64,000 nt of DNA. Source: Pseudomonas sp. RC10 (GTDB taxonomy: Bacteria; Pseudomonadota; Gammaproteobacteria; Pseudomonadales; Pseudomonadaceae). A program made the position numbers and the translations under genes. Position 1 is the stretch's first letter; every line of letters begins with the position of its first letter. Below, in pieces: positions 47,684-56,801 of the stretch. The stretch is taken from contig NZ_CP151650.1 of the NCBI RefSeq assembly GCF_038397775.1, positions 1,922,001 through 1,986,000 on the forward strand. The letters are read 5' to 3'. The notes beneath the pieces were generated by a model. The model saw nothing but the letters and a program-made list of their open reading frames with translations. It did not search any database and was not told where the DNA came from.

Positions 47684-48850
47684 CTAAAGCGCGTTACGGC
47701 TGTGGCGGTAGTCGCTGACGGCTTCATACACCGCTTTGCGCAGACGGTTGATGCCGCCGATGGGGCGGTGCGCTTCTACGCCAAACCACGGGTTGAAGGA
47801 CTGGTTGTCGCACGCCAGGTTTTGCTCGGGTGTATCGAAATCCTGAGGCGCGACCCTGACCTTCGCCACGGTTTCGAACGGGGCATCGCTTTCCTTCCAT
47901 TCGATGCTGGTGTCTTCGATCGGCATGAATTTCTGCGGGTCCTGCCGCTGAATCTGCAACACGAAACACGCGGGGACGCGGTCGGTGGACAACTGCTGAT
48001 TCAAGGCCGTGCGCAAGAAGTTCGGCAGGTCCCGGTTCTGTTTGGGCAGGGTGTACGGCGGGCAGCTTTGCGGGTCCGGCGCGACCCGGAACTTGGCGTT
48101 GGCAGTGCCGAACTTGTAAGGGGAGACCGAGTAATACGTGGTCTCCGTCGGGCTGGCGGGGGCAGGCGACAGCGTTGCCAACGCGATGAACAGGTGCCGC
48201 ACTTGCCAGCTTCGTGGGTCAAGGCTGGGGAAGAACGCCAGGACTTTCTGGCCGTCGGCCTGCGCCCCGATGTTCTGCGCGTATTCGGCCACGTCGCTGA
48301 CGAAGAAGTTTGGGTGGCTGAACATCACGAAATCCTGTTCCGCCCGGCTTTGCTGGTCTGCCAGCAATTGTTTGCCTGGCACGTCCAGCAGTTTGAGCGC
48401 CATGCCCCGCGCATCCCGAATGCTGTCGAACTGTGGATAGGCGTTGCCGTTGGACAGGCGCATGACCGCTTGCCAGGTTTTACCCGGTTCGGCGAACACC
48501 CCTTGGCGCAACGCCGGGGCGAGGTCTTTCGGCACGCTCACTTCGGCCTTCACACAGCCGTGGGCCTTGGCATGGGCGTCGCGCAGATAGCGAGTGGGTT
48601 CGCGGTGCTGGTCGACGATGCGCACCGCCGTCTGAATGATGCCTTGGCTCATGGCCGCTTCACCGGGCGGAATCTGTTCTTCCACGGGCACCGGACCGCG
48701 GTGCTGCCAGGCGAACCAGACGCCTGATACCGCCCAGCCCAACAGGCCCAGCCCGATGAGCCACAGCAGGGTCTTGCCCAGAAATGAACCCAGACGCAGC
48801 CAGAGCCGCCCGAGCCAAGTGTGTTGCGTGTCGCGATGTCGAGTGATCAT
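47684..48850 (-). CDS. Membrane-anchored catalase-related heme protein
   Basis: 388 residues. One N-terminal helix (about 27-48) anchors the catalase-like domain, probably in the periplasm. Distal His93 (DAHAKAHG) and RDARGMALK match catalase; the usual distal Asn pair (GNNTP) is replaced by FSHP at 177-180. A proximal-ligand pattern R-x3-Y (RKAVY, Tyr375) lies 13 residues from the C-terminus, so the usual downstream catalase parts are missing. It overlaps the diheme gene by ATGA. Likely a peroxidase or lipid-hydroperoxide enzyme rather than a true catalase (inference). Confidence 0.82.
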   Translation of the reverse strand: MITRHRDTQHTWLGRLWLRLGSFLGKTLLWLIGLGLLGWAVSGVWFAWQHRGPVPVEEQIPPGEAAMSQGIIQTAVRIVDQHREPTRYLRDAHAKAHGCVKAEVSVPKDLAPALRQGVFAEPGKTWQAVMRLSNGNAYPQFDSIRDARGMALKLLDVPGKQLLADQQSRAEQDFVMFSHPNFFVSDVAEYAQNIGAQADGQKVLAFFPSLDPRSWQVRHLFIALATLSPAPASPTETTYYSVSPYKFGTANAKFRVAPDPQSCPPYTLPKQNRDLPNFLRTALNQQLSTDRVPACFVLQIQRQDPQKFMPIEDTSIEWKESDAPFETVAKVRVAPQDFDTPEQNLACDNQSFNPWFGVEAHRPIGGINRLRKAVYEAVSDYRHSRNAL

Positions 48851-50667
48851 GGCAGTTGTTGCTCCAGCGGTCCGCCCAGCACTTTCAGGTATTCCACCAA
48901 CGCCCAGCGCTCTTGAGGCAACAGGCCGCGTCCTATCACGCCGTTACCCCGCTTGCCCTCGCGGAATTCGTGACCGCTGTTGTGGTTGCCGGAGATTTTC
49001 GTGTCGAACAGAAAGGCGTTTTTAAAGGCTGCGGTTTCGAAGCCCAAGTGCAAGGGGTCGTAGTTGAAGGTGCCTTTGTAGAAGGTCGTGCTGCGCTCGT
49101 CCTGAGGCGAGAGCAACTGATAGATCGTCGGCACCGAACCGTTGTGCAGGAAGGGCGGGGTGGCCCAGATCCCGTCCAGCGGCCGGGCTTTGTACGCGCG
49201 CAATTCCTGAACCGCGATGGGCAGGCCGAATCCGTCCATGGCAGGGCGATCGGCGACGGGGACATTGGCCGCGTTGTAGGCGTTGTTTTCAACGTAGGCG
49301 GTGATGTACGCCAACGCCTTGGCCGAGGTGATGTTGTGCGTGTCCAGCGGGGCCGTCTGTTTAGGGACCAGATGAACGTTAGTGAGGTGGTCGAGTTCGT
49401 CTTGGGTCCACTTCAGCGCGCTCACGTCGTAGTGGTTGTCGGCGATGTTATTGGCCGTGTTCGGATCGGTGCCGACTTCCGCCACCGGGATCATGTTCAG
49501 GTATTGCACGGTGCGGCCATCCACCACGCTGTGGGACGGGACGTGGCAGCCTGCGCAATTTTCGGCAAACAAAGCGCGACCCTGAGCGGCCAGCGGCTTG
49601 TTCACCGGGCCGAACAGCGGTTCCGGCCAGACCGGTGGCTTCAGGCGCTGCAAGGCTCGTTCGATGGTGTCGAGGTCGCGCACCCGGACGCTGGAGGGGT
49701 AGCGGTCAGCCACTTTGAGCGGCTGGCCTGCGGCGTCGAAGAACGTCAGGGTCGCGCCAACACCGAGGGATTCCCCGACGTTGCGCGCCATTGGCTGTTT
49801 GGCCGAGCCGTTCCACTGCACCCAGTCGAAGGTCCAGATGTCCCACAGGTGCGGATAGTCCACGGGGGCATTGGCGATGCGGTAGTTGTCGGGCGAGATA
49901 GCGTCGCCGAAGGTGGCGTTGGCGATGCGACCGAAGGCATCGGTGCGTCCCGGCCCTTCTTCGGTGGGGTAGAGGCCACGATGGGTGTCGTTCCACGCAG
50001 TGCTGGCGAAGGTGTTCAGAGACTGCTTGAACTCGTCACGCAACTGATCGTGGGAGGCATCGTAGCGATCGCCCAGCACGCGGCGGGCGAAACGTTCGAA
50101 TTTCCATGGGTTGTAATAAGTCGCCACGAGGCTGGCGACCAGCGCCTGACCGAAACTGCCACCGCGAAGGGTAGGCACGCTGGACGGCAAGACATGCTGC
50201 GCGCTGCCCCCATCGATGCGCAGGGCCTGCCCCTTGAAATGCAATTCGCCGGTGTGGCACGCGGAACAGGTGATGTCCAGATACTCGACGGTATGGTCAG
50301 GGTTCTGATGGCGGGTGAAACCGACGGGCAGGTTGCCGGGGTTCAGCGCGGTGGCGACCTGCTTGGGATCGACCAGGAACCCGAAACGGGCGAGGTGCTC
50401 GGGCGCGGCGAAGCGGTCTTCGGAGAATGGCATCTCCAACGCCGTGAACCAGTTGTAGTGCAGCCCTTTGACTTGTGTCCCCTGTGGGGTGAAGTAATAG
50501 GTCTGACGATCGCTGTCGTCCCACTGCTGCTGATACTGCACCTGCTCGACAGGCGTGTATTCAGGCAGTTTCGGGTTGATGACGTAATAAATCACCACTG
50601 CCAGAATCAGCACGATCACAGCGAGCAACAGCAGCAATGCACGGCGAAATATGCGCAAGATAACCAT
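48847..50667 (-). CDS. Membrane-anchored diheme cytochrome c (peroxidase/RoxA-like)
   Basis: 606 residues. One N-terminal helix (about 9-30) then a large periplasmic domain with two heme-binding sites, CSACH (134-138) and CAGCH (371-375), 237 residues apart. GPGRTDAFGRIANATFG and the W-rich DIWTFDWVQWNG segment recall the diheme peroxidase/MauG/RoxA superfamily. Such enzymes use peroxide or oxygen with high-valent heme. It is translationally coupled to the catalase-related gene downstream. Substrate unknown. Confidence 0.85.
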   Translation of the reverse strand: MVILRIFRRALLLLLAVIVLILAVVIYYVINPKLPEYTPVEQVQYQQQWDDSDRQTYYFTPQGTQVKGLHYNWFTALEMPFSEDRFAAPEHLARFGFLVDPKQVATALNPGNLPVGFTRHQNPDHTVEYLDITCSACHTGELHFKGQALRIDGGSAQHVLPSSVPTLRGGSFGQALVASLVATYYNPWKFERFARRVLGDRYDASHDQLRDEFKQSLNTFASTAWNDTHRGLYPTEEGPGRTDAFGRIANATFGDAISPDNYRIANAPVDYPHLWDIWTFDWVQWNGSAKQPMARNVGESLGVGATLTFFDAAGQPLKVADRYPSSVRVRDLDTIERALQRLKPPVWPEPLFGPVNKPLAAQGRALFAENCAGCHVPSHSVVDGRTVQYLNMIPVAEVGTDPNTANNIADNHYDVSALKWTQDELDHLTNVHLVPKQTAPLDTHNITSAKALAYITAYVENNAYNAANVPVADRPAMDGFGLPIAVQELRAYKARPLDGIWATPPFLHNGSVPTIYQLLSPQDERSTTFYKGTFNYDPLHLGFETAAFKNAFLFDTKISGNHNSGHEFREGKRGNGVIGRGLLPQERWALVEYLKVLGGPLEQQLP

Positions 50668-50757
50668 CCTTGTCCGTTTTTGGTGTCCTTATGACATCAC
50701 GCCAATCCCATGGCAAGTGACGTGCACGCTTTAATCCCGACGGTCGAGCATGCAATA

Positions 50758-50785
50758 AAAAGCCCGCTGATGTCAGCGGGCTTTT
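50758..50785 (-). terminator. Rho-independent terminator of the purM-purN-DUF3108 unit
   Basis: Perfect 13-bp arms AAAAGCCCGCTGA/TCAGCGGGCTTTT around TG, 26 bp beyond the DUF3108 stop on the minus strand. The T-run in the arm end serves leftward transcription. Confidence 0.85.
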
Positions 50786-50810
50786 CGAGGTCAATGGCAG
50801 GAGCGAAAAA

Positions 50811-51527
50811 TCAGCTGCCCTTGACCGACTTACCGTTCACTGTGCCGTCCTGCAGCATGATGTTGTATTCCTTGCCGTCGGTCTCGACCTGCTGCAGACG
50901 CACCAGCAAATAGTCGTAATCCTTGGCAAACCACATCACGGTGATGCGCTTGTTCTGCGTCGGGTCGCGCACGCGCTCGACCTTGATCGCATCGACCGAA
51001 CCGACCTTGGTGGCCACTTTCTCGGTGCCCAGCACGCGGAAATCGTAGGCATCGACTTCGTCACCGTCGACAACCTGATAGGTCATGCTCTTCTTGCCCG
51101 CTGCCACGTCGTGCTGCAAGGCGAGTTGATAGGTGGATTTGTCCAGAACACCGGTGTTCAGCGGGATTTTCACCGCGTCGTTACGGTCGGTGCCGGTGAT
51201 GAACTTGGTGGGCCAGTCGAACACCAGGTCAACCGTTTTGCTCTTGCCCAAACCGCCACGTTCGAAGTGGTAGGTCTGTGGCAGCAGTTGATCCTTGTCG
51301 ACCTTGAGGGTGCTGACCTCGGTCAGGCTCGCGATCATCATCGAGGCCTTGAAGCTCAGGGTCCAGGTGCCGTTGGCGTTTTTTTCCAGGCTGCGGGTAG
51401 CGCTGCCGCCGCCGACCGGGAGCTGTTTGAAATCAGCGGTGTAGCTGGCGGCGAAAGGTTGAAGGTCTGCCGCGTTGACCGCAGGAATGGCGAACAGAGC
51501 GAGGGCGAAGAGCAAAGCGCGACGCAT
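50811..51527 (-). CDS. DUF3108 exported protein
   Basis: 238 residues with signal peptide (cleavage after AIPAVNA) and a beta-rich DUF3108 body, predicted periplasmic. Function unknown. ATG at 51527 with GGGAG upstream; the longer frame has no ribosome site. It is third in the purM-purN-DUF3108 run, an arrangement common in Pseudomonas. Confidence 0.87.
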   Translation of the reverse strand: MRRALLFALALFAIPAVNAADLQPFAASYTADFKQLPVGGGSATRSLEKNANGTWTLSFKASMMIASLTEVSTLKVDKDQLLPQTYHFERGGLGKSKTVDLVFDWPTKFITGTDRNDAVKIPLNTGVLDKSTYQLALQHDVAAGKKSMTYQVVDGDEVDAYDFRVLGTEKVATKVGSVDAIKVERVRDPTQNKRITVMWFAKDYDYLLVRLQQVETDGKEYNIMLQDGTVNGKSVKGS

Positions 51528-51541
51528 AATTTCTCCCGTCT

Positions 51542-52252
51542 TTACAGTGAGGGGCCACATTGAATGGCCGGAATCAAATGGCCGCTTGAGCCCAATGGCT
51601 GACCGTCGAGGGTCGCTCCCTGTTCGCTCAGGGCCAGACGGCCTTCAGCGAACCAGCGGATCGCCAGCGGGTAAATCAGGTGTTCCCGAGCGTGAACCCG
51701 TTGTGCCAGCGTGGCAGGCGTGTCGTGCAACTCTACCGAAACAACAGCCTGTACGACCAGAGGCCCTCCATCGAGTTCCTCTGTGACGAAGTGCACGCTG
51801 CACCCATGTTCGGCATCGCCCGCTTCGAGCGCCCGTTGATGGGTGTGCAAGCCTTTATACAGGGGAAGCAGTGACGGATGTATGTTCAGCAGCCGGCCGT
51901 GGTAGTGACGCACGAAACCCGGGGTGAGAATGCGCATGAAACCGGCCAGTACCACCAGTTTCGGCGAGAACGAATCGATCAGTTCGATCAGCGCCGCGTC
52001 GAAGGCCTCGCGACCTTCGTAGGCTGTGTGATCGAGAACGCGGGTGTCGATGCCCGCGTTCTTCGCGCGCTCAAGCCCGTAGGCATCGGCGCGGTTGGAA
52101 ATCACCGCGCGAATGCGAGCCGGGCTCGAACCGTCCTGAAAGCTGTCGATCATCGCTTGCAGGTTACCGCCAGTGCCGGACAGCAGCACCACCACATCGC
52201 AGGGTTGAGGCCTGTCAGGCTTCAACGCTTCCGGCATCGCCACGTCGGACAT
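51542..52252 (-). CDS. purN: Phosphoribosylglycinamide formyltransferase
   Basis: 236 residues. It formylates GAR in purine synthesis using 10-formyltetrahydrofolate. The phosphate loop is VLLSGTGGNLQAMID; catalytic Asn-His appears in LLNIHPSLLPLYKG and the Asp in HFVTEELDGGP. ATG at 52252 shares one base with the purM stop (TGATG), so the genes are coupled. The N-terminus is about 15 residues longer than E. coli PurN. Confidence 0.95.
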   Translation of the reverse strand: MSDVAMPEALKPDRPQPCDVVVLLSGTGGNLQAMIDSFQDGSSPARIRAVISNRADAYGLERAKNAGIDTRVLDHTAYEGREAFDAALIELIDSFSPKLVVLAGFMRILTPGFVRHYHGRLLNIHPSLLPLYKGLHTHQRALEAGDAEHGCSVHFVTEELDGGPLVVQAVVSVELHDTPATLAQRVHAREHLIYPLAIRWFAEGRLALSEQGATLDGQPLGSSGHLIPAIQCGPSL

Positions 52253-53310
52253 CAATGTGCCTTGACGTTTTTCAGCTCGACTTGTGCAGCGCCTTCGGCC
52301 GCGACGCCGATCTGGCCGATGACCCACGGCTGCTCGCCCGCTTCACGCAGCGCGTTCAGCGAGGCTTCGACGTGTTCCTGTGCCACGCAGATGACCATGC
52401 CGACGCCGCAGTTCAGGACGCGGTGCATCTCGTGCTCGTCGACGTTGCCTTTCTCTTGCAGCCAGTCGAACACGGCAGGGCGGGTCCAGCTCGCCACGTC
52501 AACCACGGCCTGTGCGCCTTCTGGAAGGACGCGCGGGATGTTGTCCAGCAGACCGCCGCCGGTGATGTGGGCCATGGCCTTGACCGCGCCAGTGTCCTTG
52601 ATCAGCTTGAGCAGTTGCTTGACGTAGATGCGGGTCGGCGCCATCAGCAGCTCGGTCAGCGGTTTGCCGTCGAGCTGGATGGTTTCGATGTCAGCGCCGG
52701 AGACTTCGATGATCTTGCGGATCAGCGAGTAGCCGTTGGAGTGCGGGCCGGAAGACGGCAGGGCGATCAGGGCGTCGCCCGCCACGACTTTCGAGCCATC
52801 GATGATTTCGGATTTTTCCACGACGCCGACGCAGAAACCGGCCAGGTCGTAGTCTTCGCCTTCGTACATGCCAGGCATTTCAGCGGTTTCGCCGCCGACC
52901 AGCGAGCAACCCGCCAGTTCACAGCCTGCGCCGATGCCGGTCACGACCTGAGCGGCGGTGTCGACGTTCAGTTTGCCGGTGGCGTAGTAGTCGAGGAAGA
53001 ACAGCGGCTCTGCGCCGCAGACGACGAGGTCGTTGACGCACATGGCGACCAGGTCGATGCCGATGCTGTCGTGTTTGTTCAGGTTCAGGGCCAGGCGCAG
53101 CTTGGTGCCGACGCCGTCAGTGCCGCTGACCAGAACCGGTTGTTTGTAGCCGGCCGGGATTTCGCACAGCGCGCCGAAGCCACCCAGGCCGCCCATCACT
53201 TCCGGGCGCTTGGTGCGCTTGGCGACGCTCTTGATGCGTTCGACCAATGCTTCACCGGCGTCGATGTCTACACCGGCGTCTTTGTAGCTCAGGGAGGGTT
53301 GCTTGCTCAT
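52252..53310 (-). CDS. purM: Phosphoribosylformylglycinamidine cyclo-ligase (AIR synthetase)
   Basis: 352 residues. It closes the imidazole ring in purine synthesis with ATP. Signatures: [13 protein letters not shown] at the N-terminus, [39 protein letters not shown] and [13 protein letters not shown]. First gene of the purM-purN-DUF3108 unit. No clear PurR-type operator in the 314-bp gap upstream. Confidence 0.97.
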   Translation of the reverse strand: MSKQPSLSYKDAGVDIDAGEALVERIKSVAKRTKRPEVMGGLGGFGALCEIPAGYKQPVLVSGTDGVGTKLRLALNLNKHDSIGIDLVAMCVNDLVVCGAEPLFFLDYYATGKLNVDTAAQVVTGIGAGCELAGCSLVGGETAEMPGMYEGEDYDLAGFCVGVVEKSEIIDGSKVVAGDALIALPSSGPHSNGYSLIRKIIEVSGADIETIQLDGKPLTELLMAPTRIYVKQLLKLIKDTGAVKAMAHITGGGLLDNIPRVLPEGAQAVVDVASWTRPAVFDWLQEKGNVDEHEMHRVLNCGVGMVICVAQEHVEASLNALREAGEQPWVIGQIGVAAEGAAQVELKNVKAH

Positions 53311-53624
53311 GATCCAGGCCTTTAGGGGGGATTCGGGGTAACGACCGAGGTGGGTGCGGCGCGTGGCCGTGTCATCGCCGGTCTGCGAAGGCGCGCGATT
53401 TTATCAGGGTTGGGCTCAAGCGGCCATCCTTGGGCCGACGGGCAGGGCCATCGATGAAGAAAAAATAACCCGTTCGTTCAGGGTTTAGCCGTTCGTCGCC
53501 AGAGGGAAAGGGTGTAAGTTCTTTTCCAGAGTGAGCGATTCGGACCGCCGTGCGGTCTCAGTCGAGCCAGTCATGTTCATGCAGCTATTTATCAGGCTGC
53601 GATATTTGTTTCGTGGGAATTCTT
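53311..53624. other. Divergent promoter region, purM / DUF2066
   Basis: 314 bp without a gene, AT-richer than its neighbours (for example 53455-53475). It presumably holds both promoters; no operator or repeat could be identified with confidence. Confidence 0.6.
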
Positions 53625-54695
53625 ATGCGCCTTAAAAACTGCCTGTTCGCAGGTTGTCTGTCCCTCATGAGCCTCCCGGCCCTGGCCGAGACGGTGAACA
53701 ATCTCTATCAGGTGCGCGAGCCGGTCAGCGGGCAGAGCCCCGATGAGAAAACCCGTGCGACCCAGGCTGCGCTGGAAACCCTGGTCATCCGGTTGACCGG
53801 TGACCCGAAGGCCGCTCAGGGGCCAGGCCTGGCTGATGTGCGCAAGGACCCGCAGCAGATCATCAGCCAGTACGGCTATGACGCAGGACCGCCGGAGTCG
53901 TTGCAGGTGGATTTCGATCCGGCGAGTACTGACCGGGCATTGCGTCAGGCCGGCTTGTCGTTATGGGGTTCGAACCGCCCGGTGATCATGGCCTGGTGGC
54001 TGAACGACGCCACCGACGGCGCCAATCTCGTCGGTGACGGCCAGTCAAGTGCAGAACCCTTGCGTCGCGCTGCCCAGCACCGGGGTTTGCCGCTGCGTCT
54101 GCCGCTGGCGGACTTGGGCGAACAGGGCATCGGCAACGCGAAAACCCTGGATGGCAATGACGTCGCGCCGCTCAAACAGGCGTCCGAGCGCTATGGCTCT
54201 GACGCCATTCTCGCCGTTCACGCACAGGAAAATGGCGGCCAGTGGCAGGGCAAATGGCACCTGTGGCTGGGCGACAAGATGGAGCAGGGCAGCGCCAGCG
54301 GGGCCAGTGCCGCCGAATTGGCCGACGCCGTGCTGTTGTCGGTGAGTCAGCGTCTGGCGCCGCGTTTCGTGGTCAAGCCGGGCGCCTCATCGAGCATGGC
54401 GCTGGAAGTCCAGGGCATGACCCTGGAGCGTTACGCCCAACTGGGCCGTTTGTTGGAACCGTTCGGTGGGCGTCTCAAATCGGTGGACGCGGACCGGGTG
54501 ACGTTCGATGTCAGCGGCAGCACTGACCAGCTGCGCTCGCAATTGTCCCTGGCGAAGTTGCAGGAGGTGCCAGCGGGTGAGGTCGCTGCAGCGCCGGTCG
54601 ATGCCGGACAAGTGCCTGCTGCCGGTGCTGTGCCGGGTGCACCTGCGCCGGTCCCCGCGCCTGTTGCCACACAAACACTGCACTTCCGCTGGTGA
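53625..54695 (+). CDS. DUF2066 exported protein
   Basis: 356 residues with a signal peptide (cleavage after SLPALA) and a proline/alanine-rich tail (AAGAVPGAPAPVPAPVA). DUF2066 proteins are periplasmic of unknown role, typically next to purM and a PerM-type transporter. ATG at 53625 has GGGAA upstream; the longer frame lacks one. Confidence 0.85.
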   Translation: MRLKNCLFAGCLSLMSLPALAETVNNLYQVREPVSGQSPDEKTRATQAALETLVIRLTGDPKAAQGPGLADVRKDPQQIISQYGYDAGPPESLQVDFDPASTDRALRQAGLSLWGSNRPVIMAWWLNDATDGANLVGDGQSSAEPLRRAAQHRGLPLRLPLADLGEQGIGNAKTLDGNDVAPLKQASERYGSDAILAVHAQENGGQWQGKWHLWLGDKMEQGSASGASAAELADAVLLSVSQRLAPRFVVKPGASSSMALEVQGMTLERYAQLGRLLEPFGGRLKSVDADRVTFDVSGSTDQLRSQLSLAKLQEVPAGEVAAAPVDAGQVPAAGAVPGAPAPVPAPVATQTLHFRW

Positions 54696-54749
54696 GCGGG
54701 TTCATAACGGCGTTGCGAGAAGCATTTTATTTTGGGTTGAGGGGCGGTA

Positions 54750-55823
54750 ATGACTGATACGCGTCGTTGGTTCTGGCTGGGCGGGGTTGTCCTGCTGTGC
54801 CTGTTTGTCTGGCTGCTGCACGCCATCCTCACGCCGTTCCTGGTGGCGTTGCTGCTGGCGTACATGGGCGATCCCCTGGCGGATCGGCTGGAAAAACTGA
54901 AATTTTCACGCACCTGGAGTGTGGTGACGGTCTTCGTGTTCTTCACCCTCATTTTCATGGGGCTGTTGTTGGTGCTGGTGCCGATGCTTGCCAAGCAGTT
55001 GTACCGCTTGTACGAACTGGCGCCGCAGATGCTCGACTGGCTGCAGCACACCGCGCTGCCGTGGACTCAGGCGAAATTGGGGCTGGCGGACGGGTTCTGG
55101 AAGTTCGACAAGGTCAAGGCGGCGATCTCCGAACACATGGGGCAGACCGGCGACATCGTCGGGATCATTCTGGCCCAGGCCACGACTTCGACCCTGGCGC
55201 TGATCGGCTGGTTGACCAATCTGGTGCTGATCCCGGTGGTCTGCTTCTATTTATTGCGTGATTGGGACGTGATGATGGCGAAAGTGCGCAGCCTGCTGCC
55301 CCGTCATCGCGAGAAGAAGATCGTGGCGCTGGCCGATGAGTGCCACGAAGTGCTGGGGGCGTTCATTCGCGGTCAGTTGCTGGTGATGGTCGCGCTCGGG
55401 GTGATTTACGCGGCGGGCCTGATGCTGGTCGGCCTTGAGCTTGGTCTGTTGATCGGGGTCATCGCGGGTCTGGCAGCCATCGTGCCTTATATGGGCTTCG
55501 TGATCGGCATCGGCTCAGCGATTCTGGCGGGCTTCTTCCAGTTCGGCGGTGATCTGTACCCGATGCTGGGGATTGTCGCGGTGTTCATGGTCGGTCAGGC
55601 GCTTGAAGGCATGGTGCTGACGCCGTTGCTGGTGGGCGATCGGATCGGCCTTCATCCAGTGGCCGTGATCTTCGCGATCCTGGCCGGTGGCGAACTGTTC
55701 GGGTTCACCGGCATCCTGCTGGCCCTGCCGGTGGCGGCGGTGATCATGGTGCTGGTGCGGCATGTGCACGATTTGTATAAAGAGTCGGATATCTACGGCG
55801 GGATGGAAGACCCGGATTTGTAG
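54750..55823 (+). CDS. AI-2E/PerM-family inner-membrane transporter
   Basis: 357 residues with about eight hydrophobic helices in the family layout: two at the N-terminus, a soluble segment (about 95-150), then clusters near 150-175, 208-270 and 305-340. The PerM/TqsA family exports small molecules in some bacteria and acts as Na+/H+ antiporter in others; substrate here unknown. The order purM, DUF2066, PerM, hda recurs in Pseudomonas. Confidence 0.87.
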   Translation: MTDTRRWFWLGGVVLLCLFVWLLHAILTPFLVALLLAYMGDPLADRLEKLKFSRTWSVVTVFVFFTLIFMGLLLVLVPMLAKQLYRLYELAPQMLDWLQHTALPWTQAKLGLADGFWKFDKVKAAISEHMGQTGDIVGIILAQATTSTLALIGWLTNLVLIPVVCFYLLRDWDVMMAKVRSLLPRHREKKIVALADECHEVLGAFIRGQLLVMVALGVIYAAGLMLVGLELGLLIGVIAGLAAIVPYMGFVIGIGSAILAGFFQFGGDLYPMLGIVAVFMVGQALEGMVLTPLLVGDRIGLHPVAVIFAILAGGELFGFTGILLALPVAAVIMVLVRHVHDLYKESDIYGGMEDPDL

Positions 55824-55841
55824 GTCTTCGGGCGCGACTGA

Positions 55842-55932
55842 CTGTAGGAGTGAGCTTGCTCGCGATCGCGGTATATCAGCCTCAGAAATAGAGTCTGGCA
55901 GTGCGCAATCGCGAGCAAGCTCACTCCTACAG
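55842..55932. repeat. REPIN, family B
   Basis: Paired GGAGTGAGCTTGCTCGCGA cores between the PerM-type gene and hda. Confidence 0.9.
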
Positions 55933-56096
55933 GGTATCGGTGTGACGCCCATAATCCGCGGCCTGGCCCGGGATAGACGCAAGCCTTTGATTTTGCACGC
56001 CCTCTGGCGCATTGTGCGGCCCGTCCTGCGGGTATAAACTTTGCACACTTTACACAGAGGCCCCTTGGCGGTTCTTCATCGAGCCGTTCAGCCAGC

Positions 56097-56801
56097 ATGA
56101 AACCAGTTCAGCTGCCCCTGAGTGTGCGTCTGCGTGATGACGCCACCTTCATCAATTACTATCCAGGCGCCAATGCCGCTGCACTCGGCTACGTCGAGCG
56201 CCTGTGCGAAGCCGAGGCCGGGTGGACTGAAAGCCTCATCTATTTATGGGGCAAGCACGGGGTAGGGCGCACTCATCTGTTGCAAGCGGCCTGCCTGCGT
56301 TTCGAGCAGATGGGCGAACCTGCTGTTTACCTGCCCATGGCTGAAGTCATTGATGAAGGCGTCGAGCTGTTCGATCACCTTGAGCAATATGAGCTGGTGT
56401 GTCTCGACGACATTCAGGCCGTCGTCGGCAAGCCTGAATGGGAAGAAGCGCTGTTTCATCTATTCAACCGCTTGCGTGACAGCGGCCGCCGTCTGCTGAT
56501 CGCCGCTTCCTGTTCCCCTCGCGAGTTGCCGGTCAAGCTGGCCGACCTCAAGTCGCGGCTGACCATGGCGCTGGTGTTCCAGATGCGCCTGCTGTCCGAC
56601 GAAGAAAAGCTCCGTGCCCTGCAATTGCGCGCTTCCCGTCGTGGCTTGCACCTGACGGACGAAGTCGGGCATTTCATCCTCACTCGGGGCAAACGCAGCA
56701 TGAGTGCGTTGTTCGATCTGCTCGAAGAACTGGATCAGGCTTCCTTGCAGGCCCAGCGCAAGCTGACCATTCCCTTCCTTAAAGAGACTTTGGGTTGGTG
56801 A
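56097..56801 (+). CDS. hda: DnaA regulatory inactivator Hda
   Basis: 234 residues, DnaA-like AAA+ protein without the DNA-binding domain. MKPVQLPLSVRLRDDATFINY holds the clamp-binding QLPL motif; Walker A is GKHGVGRTH and Walker B LVCLDDIQ; sensor II at FNRLRDSGRRLLIA. With the sliding clamp it promotes ATP hydrolysis by DnaA to prevent re-initiation. The Walker A motif has GRTH for the usual GKT/S, as is common in Hda. Confidence 0.94.
   Translation: MKPVQLPLSVRLRDDATFINYYPGANAAALGYVERLCEAEAGWTESLIYLWGKHGVGRTHLLQAACLRFEQMGEPAVYLPMAEVIDEGVELFDHLEQYELVCLDDIQAVVGKPEWEEALFHLFNRLRDSGRRLLIAASCSPRELPVKLADLKSRLTMALVFQMRLLSDEEKLRALQLRASRRGLHLTDEVGHFILTRGKRSMSALFDLLEELDQASLQAQRKLTIPFLKETLGW

Noticed and set aside
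48856..50694. 612-codon plus-strand frame opposite the diheme cytochrome
   Set aside because: The minus strand has two heme motifs, a membrane anchor and an ATGA-coupled partner; the plus frame has none.
53465..53495. GTTCGT/GTTTAG repeat considered as another PhoP site upstream of the DUF2066 gene
   Set aside because: Only one imperfect 11-bp repeat with poor half-sites; likely chance.
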